Assembly: GCF_007922615.2 (NCBI RefSeq)
Contig: NZ_CP042301.2
Coordinates: 496,001-560,000, forward strand
Direction of reading: 5' to 3'
Length of the DNA stretch: 64,000 nt
DNA from: Nitratireductor mangrovi
GTDB taxonomy: Bacteria; Pseudomonadota; Alphaproteobacteria; Rhizobiales; Rhizobiaceae
How positions within the stretch are numbered: the first letter of the stretch is position 1; the number at the start of each line of letters is the position of its first letter. The notes beneath the pieces are model-generated. The model did no database searches and had not been told where the DNA came from. It was given only the letters and a program-made list of their open reading frames with translations. The translations under genes and the position numbers were made by a program. Below, one piece after another: positions 30,899-39,710 of the stretch.

Positions 30899-31507
30899 AT
30901 GGCGTTCAGGCGTTTCGCGGCGGTCTTGGCGGTTGCGGCTTCACTCGCAGCATGGCCGGCTTTCGCCGGACCGTTGGTGAAAGAAACGGTCGAGTATTAT
31001 TCGATCTCCGGCCGCACCGGCGCCGAACTCTTGCGCGAGATGAACAGGCACGGTCCACGCCACGGGTTCCTGCGCCGTGCGATTGCCCAGACGCGTTACG
31101 CGCCTGACATTCGCGGCAAGCTGGTCAAGCAGGATGGTGTCTGCCGCATGAAGGGCGGCCGCTTCCTCCTCAACATCACCTATGTCTACCCGCGACCGTC
31201 CGAAAAGCTGCCCTCCGACGTTGCGCGCCGCTGGAAGGCGTTTCAGGCCGACAATGTCCGCCACGAGAAGATGCACGGCCGCATCGCGCGCGAGATGGCT
31301 GTCAAGCTTGACCGTGTGCTCAAGACCTTCAGCTATCGCGACCGCAACAGCCGTTGCAACATGGCCATGCTCAAGCTCGAGCGCGAGGTCGACAAGGTCG
31401 TGCGCGAATATAATCGCAAGCAGCGCGTGTTCGACGCCAAGGAGCATCGCCAGGGCGGCGCCGTCGAAAAAAGCATCGTCGCCCTGCTCGGCAAGCCTTC
31501 GGGGTAG
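30899..31507 (+). CDS. Exported DUF922 putative zinc protease
   Basis: 202 residues. Signal peptide residues 1-23 (WPAFA), then a domain with YYSISGRTGAELLREMNRHGP, RMKGGRFLLNITYVYP and the candidate zinc motif HEKMH in QADNVRHEKMHGRIAREM. Cysteines at GVCRMK and SRCNMA may pair. DUF922 proteins are predicted exported Zn-dependent proteases, largely uncharacterised. A second, divergent copy lies at 44094. ATG 30899 follows GGAGGAATGAGGC. It is convergent with the RidA gene. Confidence 0.8.
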   Translation: MAFRRFAAVLAVAASLAAWPAFAGPLVKETVEYYSISGRTGAELLREMNRHGPRHGFLRRAIAQTRYAPDIRGKLVKQDGVCRMKGGRFLLNITYVYPRPSEKLPSDVARRWKAFQADNVRHEKMHGRIAREMAVKLDRVLKTFSYRDRNSRCNMAMLKLEREVDKVVREYNRKQRVFDAKEHRQGGAVEKSIVALLGKPSG

Positions 31508-31527
31508 GTTCCGATCAGGCCGGGTGG

Positions 31528-32016
31528 CTAGTCGAGCATGACGACCGCCTCGACCTCGAAGAGCATCGGGTCGATGGCGAGTTTCGGCACCGGAACCAGC
31601 GTCTGCGCCGGCAAGTCTTCGCCGAACATGTCCTTGACCGCGGTGGTCAGCACTTCCAGCTTGGACATGTCGTGGTCGACCACGAAGACGGTGAGTTTTG
31701 CGACCTGGTTCGGCTTGGCACCGAGCGCATCGAGTGCGGCGCGCAGATTTGCGTAGGCCTGCCTGACCTGGGTGGCGAAATCAGGCGACAGGGTGCCCTT
31801 GTCGTCCTGGCCGCCCTGTCCCGAAATGTACGCCATCCGTGCCCCGCGCGGCGCGATGACGGCGGTGCTGTAGCCGTTTGGTGTCGGGTCGTAGAGCGTC
31901 TCGGGATTGACGATGGTCAGCCCGGGATTGGTTTTGCCGGCCGTCGCCACGCCGGGATGGTCCAAAGCCATGATGAGCACACCTCCGATAAGCAGCTTTC
32001 TGATTGCAGGTGACAT
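31528..32016 (-). CDS. Exported RidA-family protein
   Basis: 162 residues from ATG 32016. Residues 1 to about 28 are hydrophobic with a basic start (MSPAIRKLLIGGVLIMAL), a probable signal peptide; most RidA proteins are cytosolic and about 130 residues. The RidA fold is recognisable: AYISGQGGQDDKGTLSPDFATQVRQAYANLRAAL, given here as two parts (AYISGQGGQDDKG; FATQVRQAYANLRAAL), and VPKLAIDPMLFEVEAVVMLD. RidA enzymes deaminate reactive imines. A TetR gene lies divergently 167 bp upstream and is the likely regulator. Confidence 0.8.
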   Translation of the reverse strand: MSPAIRKLLIGGVLIMALDHPGVATAGKTNPGLTIVNPETLYDPTPNGYSTAVIAPRGARMAYISGQGGQDDKGTLSPDFATQVRQAYANLRAALDALGAKPNQVAKLTVFVVDHDMSKLEVLTTAVKDMFGEDLPAQTLVPVPKLAIDPMLFEVEAVVMLD

Positions 32017-32097
32017 GATTTCCCCTGGGGCGTGGCGGCGGGCGGTTCGCCCTCGCACCGGTCGCTTCGATATCGTGTGATGTACCAGCCATTCGCA

Positions 32098-32112
32098 TCG
32101 TACGTGGTACGA
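32098..32112. promoter_or_regulatory. Palindrome between ridA-like and tetR genes
   Basis: TCGTAC and GTACGA pair perfectly around GTG within the divergent intergenic region. Another GTACCA lies about 20 bp to the left (32081). A TetR dimer could bind here and control both genes; this is inferred from position only. Confidence 0.35.
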
Positions 32113-32183
32113 GTCAATCCCTATGGCATTCGACAACCGTCGTTTGTTGCCCTAAATCGGCTGCTGATCAGGGAGGAGGTTTG

Positions 32184-32861
32184 ATGGCAGCCAGGCGTAG
32201 CGGCGCCCGAGACAAGCGGGCGCAACGCGAGGATATGCCGGCCGGATCCGGGCCGTCTCTCTCCCGCGAACGCATCGTGGCGGTCGCGGTTGAGTTGCTG
32301 GATGCCCACGGCGCGGACGGCCTGACGATGCGAGGGCTGGCCGATCGCCTCGGCGCCGGCGCAATGAGCCTTTACTGGCATGTCGGCAGCAAGGAGCAGG
32401 TTTTCGATCTGGCGCTGGATGCCGTGCTTGAATATCGCGCGCCGCCGCCGGACGAGGGCGGGGACTGGCGCGGCGACGTCGTTCACATGCTCGAGGATTG
32501 GCGGGCGAGGATGCTGCGCCATCCCTGGTCGGCATCGCTGCTGCCGCGCCGGGCGCTCGGCCCCAACATCCTCCACCGCCTGGAACTGCTGGGCAGCGCC
32601 TTGTCCCGAGCCGGCGTCGCCGATGCTCACCTGAACGTCGCGATCTGGTCGCTGTGGAACTTCGTCATGGGCGCGACCGTCACCCGGGCGAGCTTCGAGG
32701 GCGCTCGGGTCGACAAGGACGCCGCTCCGCCGCACCTCGCGCGCCCCGGCGAGGATCACCCCACCATCCAACGTTCGCATCTGCTCCTGGACGACGATTG
32801 GGACGGCGCTTTTCGCAAGGGCCTCGATCTGCTGCTCGACGGGCTTGTTCCGAGAGGTTAG
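32184..32861 (+). CDS. TetR-family transcriptional regulator
   Basis: 225 residues from ATG 32184, directly after the strong GGGAGGAGG site (a TTG one codon upstream is an alternative). The N-terminal helix-turn-helix reads LTMRGLADRLGAGAMSLYWHVGSKEQVFDLALD in two parts (MRGLADRLGAGAMSLYWHV; SKEQVFDLALD). The YWHV form and the following region resemble the TetR/TetR_C class that often controls efflux or degradation genes. It is divergent from the exported RidA protein. Confidence 0.87.
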   Translation: MAARRSGARDKRAQREDMPAGSGPSLSRERIVAVAVELLDAHGADGLTMRGLADRLGAGAMSLYWHVGSKEQVFDLALDAVLEYRAPPPDEGGDWRGDVVHMLEDWRARMLRHPWSASLLPRRALGPNILHRLELLGSALSRAGVADAHLNVAIWSLWNFVMGATVTRASFEGARVDKDAAPPHLARPGEDHPTIQRSHLLLDDDWDGAFRKGLDLLLDGLVPRG

Positions 32862-32921
32862 GCAGGTACGTGTTCGTGCTTACCGCCGGCGTTCGGCGCA
32901 CCTCGGAGCAGGCGATCCGGC

Positions 32922-33227
32922 ATGATCATGACTGAGGTTCGAAGACGGATCGAGAAAACGAAGGCAGTTGGCAAACGCTTTCTGCTCGTCTGCTTCGACA
33001 CCATGGATCGTATCAGGGGCGACAGCGACCTCGGCTACTATTACCCCGCTCTGGACGAACCGGAGGATGTCGCCGCGATGGTCGGCGGATGCCAGCTTGG
33101 CGAGTGGAACCCGCACGACGCCAGAGACCATTGCGAAGCGGTCATCGACCTGCGCGACGGCGAAGAGCCGGTCTTTCACGATCCGGCGGCGTGGATCGCG
33201 CAACGGGGCGATCCGCTGACGCGATAA
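32922..33227 (+). CDS. Hypothetical protein
   Basis: 101 residues, acidic, no signal peptide. It contains FLLVCFDTMDRIRGDSDLGYYYPALDEPEDV and NPHDARDHCEAVIDLRDGEEPVF (shown as FLLVCFDTMDRIRGDSD and HCEAVIDLRDGEEPVF). Coding bias looks genuine and both ATG 32922 and 32928 are possible starts. No family is recognised. It lies 60 bp downstream of tetR and is convergent with the next gene. Confidence 0.5.
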   Translation: MIMTEVRRRIEKTKAVGKRFLLVCFDTMDRIRGDSDLGYYYPALDEPEDVAAMVGGCQLGEWNPHDARDHCEAVIDLRDGEEPVFHDPAAWIAQRGDPLTR

Positions 33228-33243
33228 CCAACCCGGGCCCGCG

Positions 33244-34293
33244 TCAGCCGTTCGGCATCTCAGTGCCCGACGGCTCGGCGTTGGCGACCGCGGTGCCGGG
33301 TTCGTCTTCGCCGGCAACGATCGAGAAGCTGGCGACAACTGGCAGATGGTCCGAGCCGGCATCGGCCGCCGTGCCCACCGCCGTCAGCGCTATTCCTGGC
33401 TTCGCCATCACATGATCGATCGGCAGGCCGACCCAGCGCCGCAGCGCCGGCGGCAGGCTGTGATGGAGCCAGGTCGCTCCGGTCCGTGGCGCGGCGGCAA
33501 AGCCGGTCGCACCTGCGATCCGGTGCATGGCGGCGCTCCATGGTGTTGCATTGAAGTCGCCAGCGAGGATGGCCGTATCGCCCAGCGCGGCCAGGCGTGG
33601 CAGCAGCGCCTCGATCTCCTGCATCTGCTCCGCGGGCCAGGGCCAGCCAAGGTGGATTGCCGCGACCGTCACTTCGGTGCCGCCGAAATCGAGCGTTGCC
33701 GCTGCGAAGCGCCCACGTTGCGGGCAATCCTTTCCGCTCGAGTCGAGGATCGGCCGCCGCGACAGGATCGCGACGCCGCCGATGCGGCCCCGGCCCCGGC
33801 AGATGATGCGGTGCGGATAGGCGTGTTCGATCAGCGACAGCGTCTGCCGCCAATTCGGCGAAACCTCTTGCAGCGTGATCACGTCGGGGCGCTCGCGCGC
33901 GATCAGCGACAGGACGCGTTTCGGCTCCGAATGATCGAAGCGCAGATTGAGCTGCAGCAGTCTGTAGGTCGCGGCCAAACGCGGCGCGGCGGGACCCTCA
34001 GCGACGGCGTGGCTTTGCCAGGCCCCCGGCGGCAGCGTTGTCGCGAAGCAAAGGCCGGCCAGGGCGAGCGCCAGCAGCCCGCTGCCGCGCGCACGACACA
34101 TTAGGAGAGCGAAACCTGCGACGCCGAGCAGGACGGCAAGGTGCGCCCTGAAATGGGCGAAGGAAGCGAAGGCCGGGTGCGCTGCGCCGAAAAAGCCAAG
34201 CAGCAGCAACAGGCACAGGATGCCGGCGACCGTCCGCGCCAGCCGCGAGGCGAGCGCGGGGCGGTTGCGCCTTTCCGAGTTCGTGATCTTCAT
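33244..34293 (-). CDS. Endonuclease/exonuclease/phosphatase-family membrane protein
   Basis: 349 residues from ATG 34293; the longer open frame upstream is shadow sequence of the LuxR gene. Three N-terminal hydrophobic helices (about residues 20-100) anchor a periplasm-facing EEP domain. Catalytic motifs are LLQLNLRFDHSE, VITLQEVSPNW, ILAGDFNATPWS and GSDHLPVVASF, all intact. EEP enzymes cleave phosphodiester bonds in nucleic acids or lipids; this membrane-anchored form is common in rhizobia, substrate unknown. Confidence 0.84.
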   Translation of the reverse strand: MKITNSERRNRPALASRLARTVAGILCLLLLLGFFGAAHPAFASFAHFRAHLAVLLGVAGFALLMCRARGSGLLALALAGLCFATTLPPGAWQSHAVAEGPAAPRLAATYRLLQLNLRFDHSEPKRVLSLIARERPDVITLQEVSPNWRQTLSLIEHAYPHRIICRGRGRIGGVAILSRRPILDSSGKDCPQRGRFAAATLDFGGTEVTVAAIHLGWPWPAEQMQEIEALLPRLAALGDTAILAGDFNATPWSAAMHRIAGATGFAAAPRTGATWLHHSLPPALRRWVGLPIDHVMAKPGIALTAVGTAADAGSDHLPVVASFSIVAGEDEPGTAVANAEPSGTEMPNG

Positions 34294-34436
34294 GCAGGCG
34301 AAAAACCCCCCGAGTGCGGCGTCATCATGGCCACTCGCCAAAGGTTCGCTGTTGTCCGCCACCGCATCCAGCCGGGACGTTGGCCGCCCACCGATCTTGC
34401 CAGTGAGCGGAAACGGCGCACGCTGAGGTGCGACCA

Positions 34437-35606
34437 CTACTGGCCAAGCTGGCTGCGCACCGGTGGTATCACGCTCCGTATCAGCGAGACCAACTCGCTC
34501 TGGCGAGATGTGCCGGTCTTGGAGAAGATGCGGGCAAGATGCGTCTTTATCGTCGTGCGCGCGATGCGCAGCTCGGCAGCCGACTCGTCGATGGTCAGCC
34601 CGCGCATCAGCCGCTCGGCGACGCGGCATTCCGCAGCCGACAAGCCGAAGCTTTCGGCAAATCCGGCCATGTCGGAGCCGGATTGCAATTTGCTCGACGC
34701 GACAAAGACCGCCGCGCTGGCGTTCGGCTCGAGATGCGGGCGCAGATGCCCGTTGGCAAGCGGCAGAACATGCGCGGTCGCGATCGTGCCGTTGCAGCCT
34801 GGCAATGCCATGCTGATGCCTTCCCCGCCGAGTTCGGTCTCGCTCCCTGCGGCGCTGGCGATGGCCCCGCGCAACCTGCTCGTCTGTTCCGCGTCGACGG
34901 TTCGCAGTCGCCCGCTGACGGCTGCCAGGGGACCGGTCCTCGACAGCATCTCGCTTGCCGCCCGATTGGCATGGACAATCTCGGCGTGCTGGTCGACCAG
35001 AACGACGCCGACGGACAGGCCATCGAGTGCGTCGCAGAAGGCGCCGATCCGCAAGCTTTTCATGTCGATGAGATCGGCAATCGAGATGGCGCGGCGCAGA
35101 TGCGGCGCCAAAAGCCGCATGCGGGCAATATCGTCGTCGTTGACGGGGCCGTGTTTCTGGTGGCGCCCGAAGGCGCAGGATGCGAAGCGGTCCGACTGCC
35201 GCATGGCAACGATGTCGATGAAATCCACGAGGCCCAGCGGTTGCGCCCAACCGAGCCGCAGCGGACTTTTCTCCCACGCTTGCCTGTCGATGTCGCGCAG
35301 GCAGACGAACGGCTCGTCCAGCGACCGGCTGTGAAAATCCGCGATCGTGCCGTGAAGGTCCTCAAGGTGGCCGTCATGTGCCGCCAGTCTGGCCGCCCAC
35401 TCGGGCGTGATGCCGACCGTCCTCATGAAGCGCTGCCGGCCCAGCCCTGGGTCGGCGACATAGAGAACGCACGTTTCGTAGCGGAAAACCTCGCAGATGG
35501 TGGCGAGCACGCTATCCCAGTTTTCCGGGTCGACGGCGCAGTCATAGAGCGCCCCGATCAGCTCCGACCAGGGTTCAACCTCATTGGTGCGGGCAGGCAA
35601 CGTCAT
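34437..35606 (-). CDS. LuxR-type transcriptional regulator with PAS-like N-terminus
   Basis: 389 residues. The C-terminal LuxR helix-turn-helix (about residues 320-380) reads FGLSAAECRVAERLMRGLTI and AAELRIARTTIKTHLARIFS. The N-terminal 300 residues form a probable sensory region, with a PAS-like part GLSVGVVLVDQHAEIVHANRAASEML; they lack the acyl-homoserine-lactone domain. The opening WSELIGALYDCAVDPENWDS is shared by many LuxR regulators of Rhizobiales. Ligand and targets are unknown. Confidence 0.85.
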   Translation of the reverse strand: MTLPARTNEVEPWSELIGALYDCAVDPENWDSVLATICEVFRYETCVLYVADPGLGRQRFMRTVGITPEWAARLAAHDGHLEDLHGTIADFHSRSLDEPFVCLRDIDRQAWEKSPLRLGWAQPLGLVDFIDIVAMRQSDRFASCAFGRHQKHGPVNDDDIARMRLLAPHLRRAISIADLIDMKSLRIGAFCDALDGLSVGVVLVDQHAEIVHANRAASEMLSRTGPLAAVSGRLRTVDAEQTSRLRGAIASAAGSETELGGEGISMALPGCNGTIATAHVLPLANGHLRPHLEPNASAAVFVASSKLQSGSDMAGFAESFGLSAAECRVAERLMRGLTIDESAAELRIARTTIKTHLARIFSKTGTSRQSELVSLIRSVIPPVRSQLGQ

Positions 35607-35651
35607 GCTGCATTCCTAGTCTAAGGGGCGTTCGGCCGCCGGGTGGCGCCG

Positions 35652-35669
35652 GTCATCCCCCAGGATGAC
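35652..35669. repeat. Short perfect hairpin in intergenic region
   Basis: GTCATCC and GGATGAC pair around CCCA, 46 bp upstream of the LuxR gene start. The same CAGGATGACGAC word recurs in the palindromic elements at 49059 and 54514, so it may be a worn copy of that repeat family. The rest of the 279-bp gap (35607-35885) shows no gene. Confidence 0.4.
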
Positions 35670-35885
35670 GACAGCCCTGCGGCGGGTATCGTACACCGGA
35701 ATTTCATCCGAGCGATGGAAAGCGCAAATGCCGATGAAAGTATGGCCTCCCGCAGCCCGGCCGCGCCCGCCGGAAAGCCCCTCAGGGATGAGGTGGCTGG
35801 CCTGCCGGCTCCCGCCGGTCCGGCATGACCGCATCATCGATCCCAAGAACAGTCGCTACTGCAATCAGGACAAGGAACTGGCGCG

Positions 35886-36431
35886 ATGATCGGGTTGACC
35901 AAGCGTGTCACGGTTCGCGGCACATCTCTTCGCACGGCCTCTGTTTTCGCTATCGCCGCGATAGCCGCTATCCAGTTTGCCGTGCCGGCACAGGCGTTGA
36001 CCCTTGACCAGGTGCCGCCGGTGCTGAAGGGCAGTGGTGGCCCCGCGGTCATCAAGGTCTCCGAAAAGCCCGGCGTGCGCACAACGACGACGACAAAAAA
36101 GTCTAGCGGCGGCCCGAGGGTAAAAAAGTCCACCGACGTCGTGCCCAAAACGAAGCCTGCTCCCTACAAGGGACAGGACGTTTGCCACATAACACAGATC
36201 CCCGGGCATTATGCCAGCGGCGCACGAAAGTCGAAGGCCGTGGAACGGGCCATAAGGAAATGGGCTGGCGAGGTGGCGAAGGTAAAGGGTGGACGGTGGA
36301 ACAACTGGAACCTCGCCAAGAACAAGCACATCGACTGTGGCTCGGGATTCGCCACGATCAAGAAGTGCATCGTCTATGCCGTACCGTGCCTGTCGCGCAG
36401 GTCCAGCACGAAGACGAAGCCGATCAATTGA
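35886..36431 (+). CDS. Exported basic protein with paired cysteines
   Basis: 181 residues. A long signal peptide (about residues 1-38, ending VPAQA) is followed by a basic, low-complexity stretch (TTTTTKKSSGGPRVKKS) and a C-terminal domain with KAVERAIRKWAGEVAKVKG, RWNNWNLAKNKHIDCGSG and KKCIVYAVPCLSRR. The pattern of Ala-x-W helix, W-x-x-W, then three cysteines recurs in exported proteins of Rhizobiales of unknown function. It overlaps the convergent LysR gene by 8 bp at the 3' end. Confidence 0.72.
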   Translation: MIGLTKRVTVRGTSLRTASVFAIAAIAAIQFAVPAQALTLDQVPPVLKGSGGPAVIKVSEKPGVRTTTTTKKSSGGPRVKKSTDVVPKTKPAPYKGQDVCHITQIPGHYASGARKSKAVERAIRKWAGEVAKVKGGRWNNWNLAKNKHIDCGSGFATIKKCIVYAVPCLSRRSSTKTKPIN

Positions 36432-37368
36432 GATTTGTTGACGTGCCCCGACGCCGGGCCTCCCCGCCCGACAGCGTGTGTTGCGTTTCGCTCTCCGCGA
36501 TGACCCAGTTCCGGAAGGCACGCACCCGAGGATTCGATAGCCGGTCCTCGGGATAGACGAGGTAATAACCCTTGGCCACGGCAACGGTGAGGTCGAAAGG
36601 CTGCACCAGCGCTCCGGCCGCAGTTTCTGCCTCGACATAGCCCGAATAGCCCAGAAGAATTCCCTGGCCGTCGATCGCCGCCTCGATCGCCATCGAATAA
36701 TCCTCGAACCTCAGCTGCCGGACGGGGCTGATGCCGGCGGCGCCGGCGGCCTCCAACCAGGCGCCCCAGTCGTCGTGGTCGCGGTCGACGTCTCCAATCA
36801 GCGTGCATTGGGCCAGCGCCTCGGCGGGGCGGAGGCCGGCCAGTTTGTCGCGAAGACCCGGCGAGCAGAGCGGCGACACGCAGAAGGGCAGGATCAATTC
36901 GGCTTTCAGCCTCGCCCATTCGCCGTAGCCGTGGCGGAGCGCAAGGTCGGCCTCACCGGTCGCAAGATTGGCCAGCCGGTAGGTGCTGAGCACGGCGATG
37001 TCGATCTCGGGATGTGCGGCCCGGAAACGGTGAAAGCGTGGCATCAGCCAGCGCGTGCCGAACTCAGACGTCAGGCTGACCGTGAGCGGCCGCGACAGGT
37101 CGGGACCGAGAAGATCGGCGGTCGCCTGCGCGAGTTGCGCGAAGGCATCCTCGACGCTTGTCCGGTAGCGGCGCCCGGCCTCGGTGAGGCGTAGCCCGCC
37201 CGCCGCCCGGCGCAACAGTTCCAGGCCGAGTTCTTCTTCCAGCTTGCGGATGCGGTGACTGACCGCGCTCGCCGTGATGTTCAGCTGGGCCGCCGCGTCG
37301 GCCAGATTGCCGGCGCGCGCCACTGCCTCGAAGGCTTGCAATCCGCGCAGGGAGGGCAGTTGTCGCAT
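36424..37368 (-). CDS. LysR-family transcriptional regulator (GcvA-like)
   Basis: 314 residues. The N-terminal winged helix is canonical: LRGLQAFEAVARAGNLADAA, LNITASAVSHRIRKLEEELG and TEAGRRY. The effector domain starts near residue 92 (PLTVSLTSEFGTRWLMPRF), a form shared with GcvA/AmpR-like members. Its 5' neighbour region (37369 onward) is AT-richer, with AAAATTCAAATT, and could hold its own binding site. Effector and targets are unknown. Confidence 0.88.
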   Translation of the reverse strand: MRQLPSLRGLQAFEAVARAGNLADAAAQLNITASAVSHRIRKLEEELGLELLRRAAGGLRLTEAGRRYRTSVEDAFAQLAQATADLLGPDLSRPLTVSLTSEFGTRWLMPRFHRFRAAHPEIDIAVLSTYRLANLATGEADLALRHGYGEWARLKAELILPFCVSPLCSPGLRDKLAGLRPAEALAQCTLIGDVDRDHDDWGAWLEAAGAAGISPVRQLRFEDYSMAIEAAIDGQGILLGYSGYVEAETAAGALVQPFDLTVAVAKGYYLVYPEDRLSNPRVRAFRNWVIAESETQHTLSGGEARRRGTSTNLN

Positions 37369-37677
37369 AAAGCGACTGTAAGTGAGAAAAATTCAAATTG
37401 CACCTGAGATGTTCGCGTTTGCGAGCAAGATGGCCTGCGATCATTGTGCCGGCCATGAAAAGAGATTTTCTCAAGAAGTTGTTTTTGGTCGCGCCTCGAT
37501 GCCGGGCGTCGGAGGCGGCGACGGAAAAGCCGCCGGTCGGCCTCTCGCGCAGGCTCCTTGCGCATATGTTCGCAGGCCCGCCGGGTCTCGCCGACCACGT
37601 CCTGTGGACGCTGCATCTGCGCGACCCGTCGGGCGAAGGTACGTGTTGGCGAGACCGCCGAAGCGTCGCCTGTAGCC
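37369..37677. other. 309-bp intergenic stretch between lysR and amn
   Basis: It contains the lysR promoter side (37369-37400, AT-richer) and an 84-codon + strand frame beginning MKRDFLKKLF at 37455 with no recognised similarity and overlapping the end of amn. No confident gene, RNA or repeat was seen. Confidence 0.4.
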
Positions 37678-39180
37678 CTACTGGAACGCCGTCTCCGAGA
37701 AGCTTCTGAGTTTGCGCGAATGCAACCGCTCCGGCGGCATCGCGGCCAGCTTTTCCAGTGCCCTGATGCCGATGGTGAGATGCTGGGCGACTTGGCGCTT
37801 GTAGAAGTCAGTCGCCATGCCAGGCAGCTTCAGTTCGCCGTGCAGCGGCTTGTCGGAGACGCACAGGAGCGTCCCGTATGGCACGCGGACACGAAAACCG
37901 TTCGCTGCGATGGTGGCCGATTCCATGTCCAGCGCGATTGCGCGCGACTGCGAAAGCCGTTGCACCGGCCCGCGCTGGTCGCGCAGTTCCCAGTTGCGGT
38001 TGTCGATGGTGGCCACGGTCCCGGTGCGCATGATGCGCTTCAACTCATAGCCGGAGAGCCCTGTCACCTCGGCGACCGCCTCTTGCATGGCAACCTGCAC
38101 CTCCGCCAGCGCCGGGATCGGCACCCACACCGGCAGGTCGTCGTCGAGCACGTGGTCCTCGCGCACATAGGCATGCGCCAGCACGTAGTCGCCCAGCGCC
38201 TGCGTGTTGCGGAGCCCGGCGCAATGGCCGAGCATCAGCCATGCATGCGGGCGTAGCACTGCGATGTGGTCGGTGATCGTCTTGGCGTTCGAGGGGCCGA
38301 CGCCGATGTTGACCATGGTGATCCCGGAATGGTCGGGCTTGGCCAGGTGATAGGCCGGCATCTGTGGCATGCGACCGAGCGCGACGCCGTCGAGCGGCTT
38401 GTCGGCGCCCGCAGGCGTGACGAGGTTGCCGGGCTCGATGAAGCTTTCGTAGCCGTCGCCGCCGCGCGCCATCAGGTCGCGGGCGTAGGCGCAGAACTCG
38501 TCGATATAGAACTGGTAGTTGGTGAAAAGAACGAAGTTCTGGAAATGCGCCGGGCTTGTCGCTGTGTAATGCGCCAGCCGGTGCAGGGAATAGTCGATGC
38601 GCTGCGCGGTGAACGGGGCGAGTGGCATGGGGTCGCCGATGCCCGGCTCCAGCGTGCCGTTGACGATGTGGTCGTCGGTGCCGTTGAGGTCCGGCACGTC
38701 GAACAGGTCGCGTAGCGGCCGCTTGATCTTGTCGGCGACCGAGGCCTCGACATAGCTGCCTTCAAGGAAGGCGAAGTGGATCGGGATCGGCGTTTCGGAT
38801 TCCGAGACGGTGACCGGCACGCCGTGATTGCGGATGATGAGCCGAAGCTGCTCGACCAGATAGTTCTCGAACAGGTCAGGCCGTGTGACCGTGGTCGAAT
38901 ACTGACCGGGCGAGGGCATGTGTCCGTAGGCAAGACGGGTGTCGATCTGGTCGTAGGAGGCGACGCTGACGCCGATCTCGGGATAGAAGGCGCGATAGCG
39001 TCGGTCGACCGGGCCGCCTTCGGCCAGGCCGTTGAACGAGGCGCGCAGGAACTCGGTGTTGCGCTCGTAGAGCGCCTGCAATGCCTTCACCGCCGCCTTG
39101 GCGTCAGTGAAGCTCTGTCGGATGTAGGGATCGGGTCGTTCGACCGTTTCGATGGCTTGTGGGTAGATTCGCTTTTCCAT
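37678..39180 (-). CDS. amn: AMP nucleosidase
   Basis: 500 residues. The N-terminal regulatory domain (about residues 1-185) has RAFYPEIGVSVASYDQIDTRLAYGHMPSPG, given here in parts (RAFYPEIGVSVASYDQID; RLAYGHMPSPG). The C-terminal nucleoside-phosphorylase-like domain includes ITMVNIGVGPSNAKTITDH, MLGHCAGLRNTQALGDYV and ALDMESATIAANGFR. It splits AMP into adenine and ribose 5-phosphate, adjusting the adenylate pool. Its length matches the E. coli enzyme family (about 480-500). Confidence 0.94.
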   Translation of the reverse strand: MEKRIYPQAIETVERPDPYIRQSFTDAKAAVKALQALYERNTEFLRASFNGLAEGGPVDRRYRAFYPEIGVSVASYDQIDTRLAYGHMPSPGQYSTTVTRPDLFENYLVEQLRLIIRNHGVPVTVSESETPIPIHFAFLEGSYVEASVADKIKRPLRDLFDVPDLNGTDDHIVNGTLEPGIGDPMPLAPFTAQRIDYSLHRLAHYTATSPAHFQNFVLFTNYQFYIDEFCAYARDLMARGGDGYESFIEPGNLVTPAGADKPLDGVALGRMPQMPAYHLAKPDHSGITMVNIGVGPSNAKTITDHIAVLRPHAWLMLGHCAGLRNTQALGDYVLAHAYVREDHVLDDDLPVWVPIPALAEVQVAMQEAVAEVTGLSGYELKRIMRTGTVATIDNRNWELRDQRGPVQRLSQSRAIALDMESATIAANGFRVRVPYGTLLCVSDKPLHGELKLPGMATDFYKRQVAQHLTIGIRALEKLAAMPPERLHSRKLRSFSETAFQ

Positions 39181-39357
39181 ATCCCATTATAGAGATTTGG
39201 ACCGGGGTCGGGGAGTGGCCATGTTGGCTAGCGTAGCGCTTTCCGTCCTGCGTTGCGCCGAAAGCACGAAATTTGAGCCGGCTTTGGCCGATTTGCGGCG
39301 GGTTTTCCGGGATTTTCCTTGGAAACTCGCGAAACTGTTTCGTCTTCCGGCGGGAAA

Positions 39358-39528
39358 TCAGCGCCGCCTGGGCGGGGCGCAGACCAAGCCCTGCTCGAAG
39401 ACACAAGGCGTATAGAGACCGATATCGACCGAACGCGCCGGGCGGCTGCCCTCGGCGACCAGCATGGCAAGGCCCATGCCGCCGATCAGGATGATGAGGC
39501 TGACGATGGTAAGCCGGCGTGCGATCAT
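39358..39528 (-). CDS. Small membrane-anchored or exported protein
   Basis: 56 residues from ATG 39528, preceded on its strand by a GGAGA site 6 bp away. A single hydrophobic segment (MIARRLTIVSLIILIGGMGL) may be a signal peptide or anchor; the tail has two cysteines (TPCVFEQGLVCAP). Size and ribosome-binding site support a real small gene, but no family is recognised. It lies between amn and the GST gene. Confidence 0.5.
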   Translation of the reverse strand: MIARRLTIVSLIILIGGMGLAMLVAEGSRPARSVDIGLYTPCVFEQGLVCAPPRRR

Positions 39529-39710
39529 CTCGGGTGTCTCCCTTCCCCGACACCACGAATAATGCCTGCGGACTGAACCTGTCCTGACGCGTCCGTTCAT
39601 CCACAGTTCAGCTTCGCCGCGGCGTTGGTCTTGGCAGCAAGGGGCCCGGCGCCGGCTTGCCTTTCGACGCTCACGCCTTATTGCTGGAGGACGGCGTTCC
39701 GGAGGAGATC

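Noticed and set aside
33244..35277. 677-residue - strand frame covering the EEP-family gene
   Set aside because: Its first 328 codons are shadow sequence across the LuxR gene; the real start is ATG 34293.
37455..37709. 84-codon + strand frame beginning MKRDFLKKLF between lysR and amn
   Set aside because: No recognisable similarity, no clear ribosome-binding site, overlaps the amn 3' end, and its C-terminus is low-complexity; not called as a gene.
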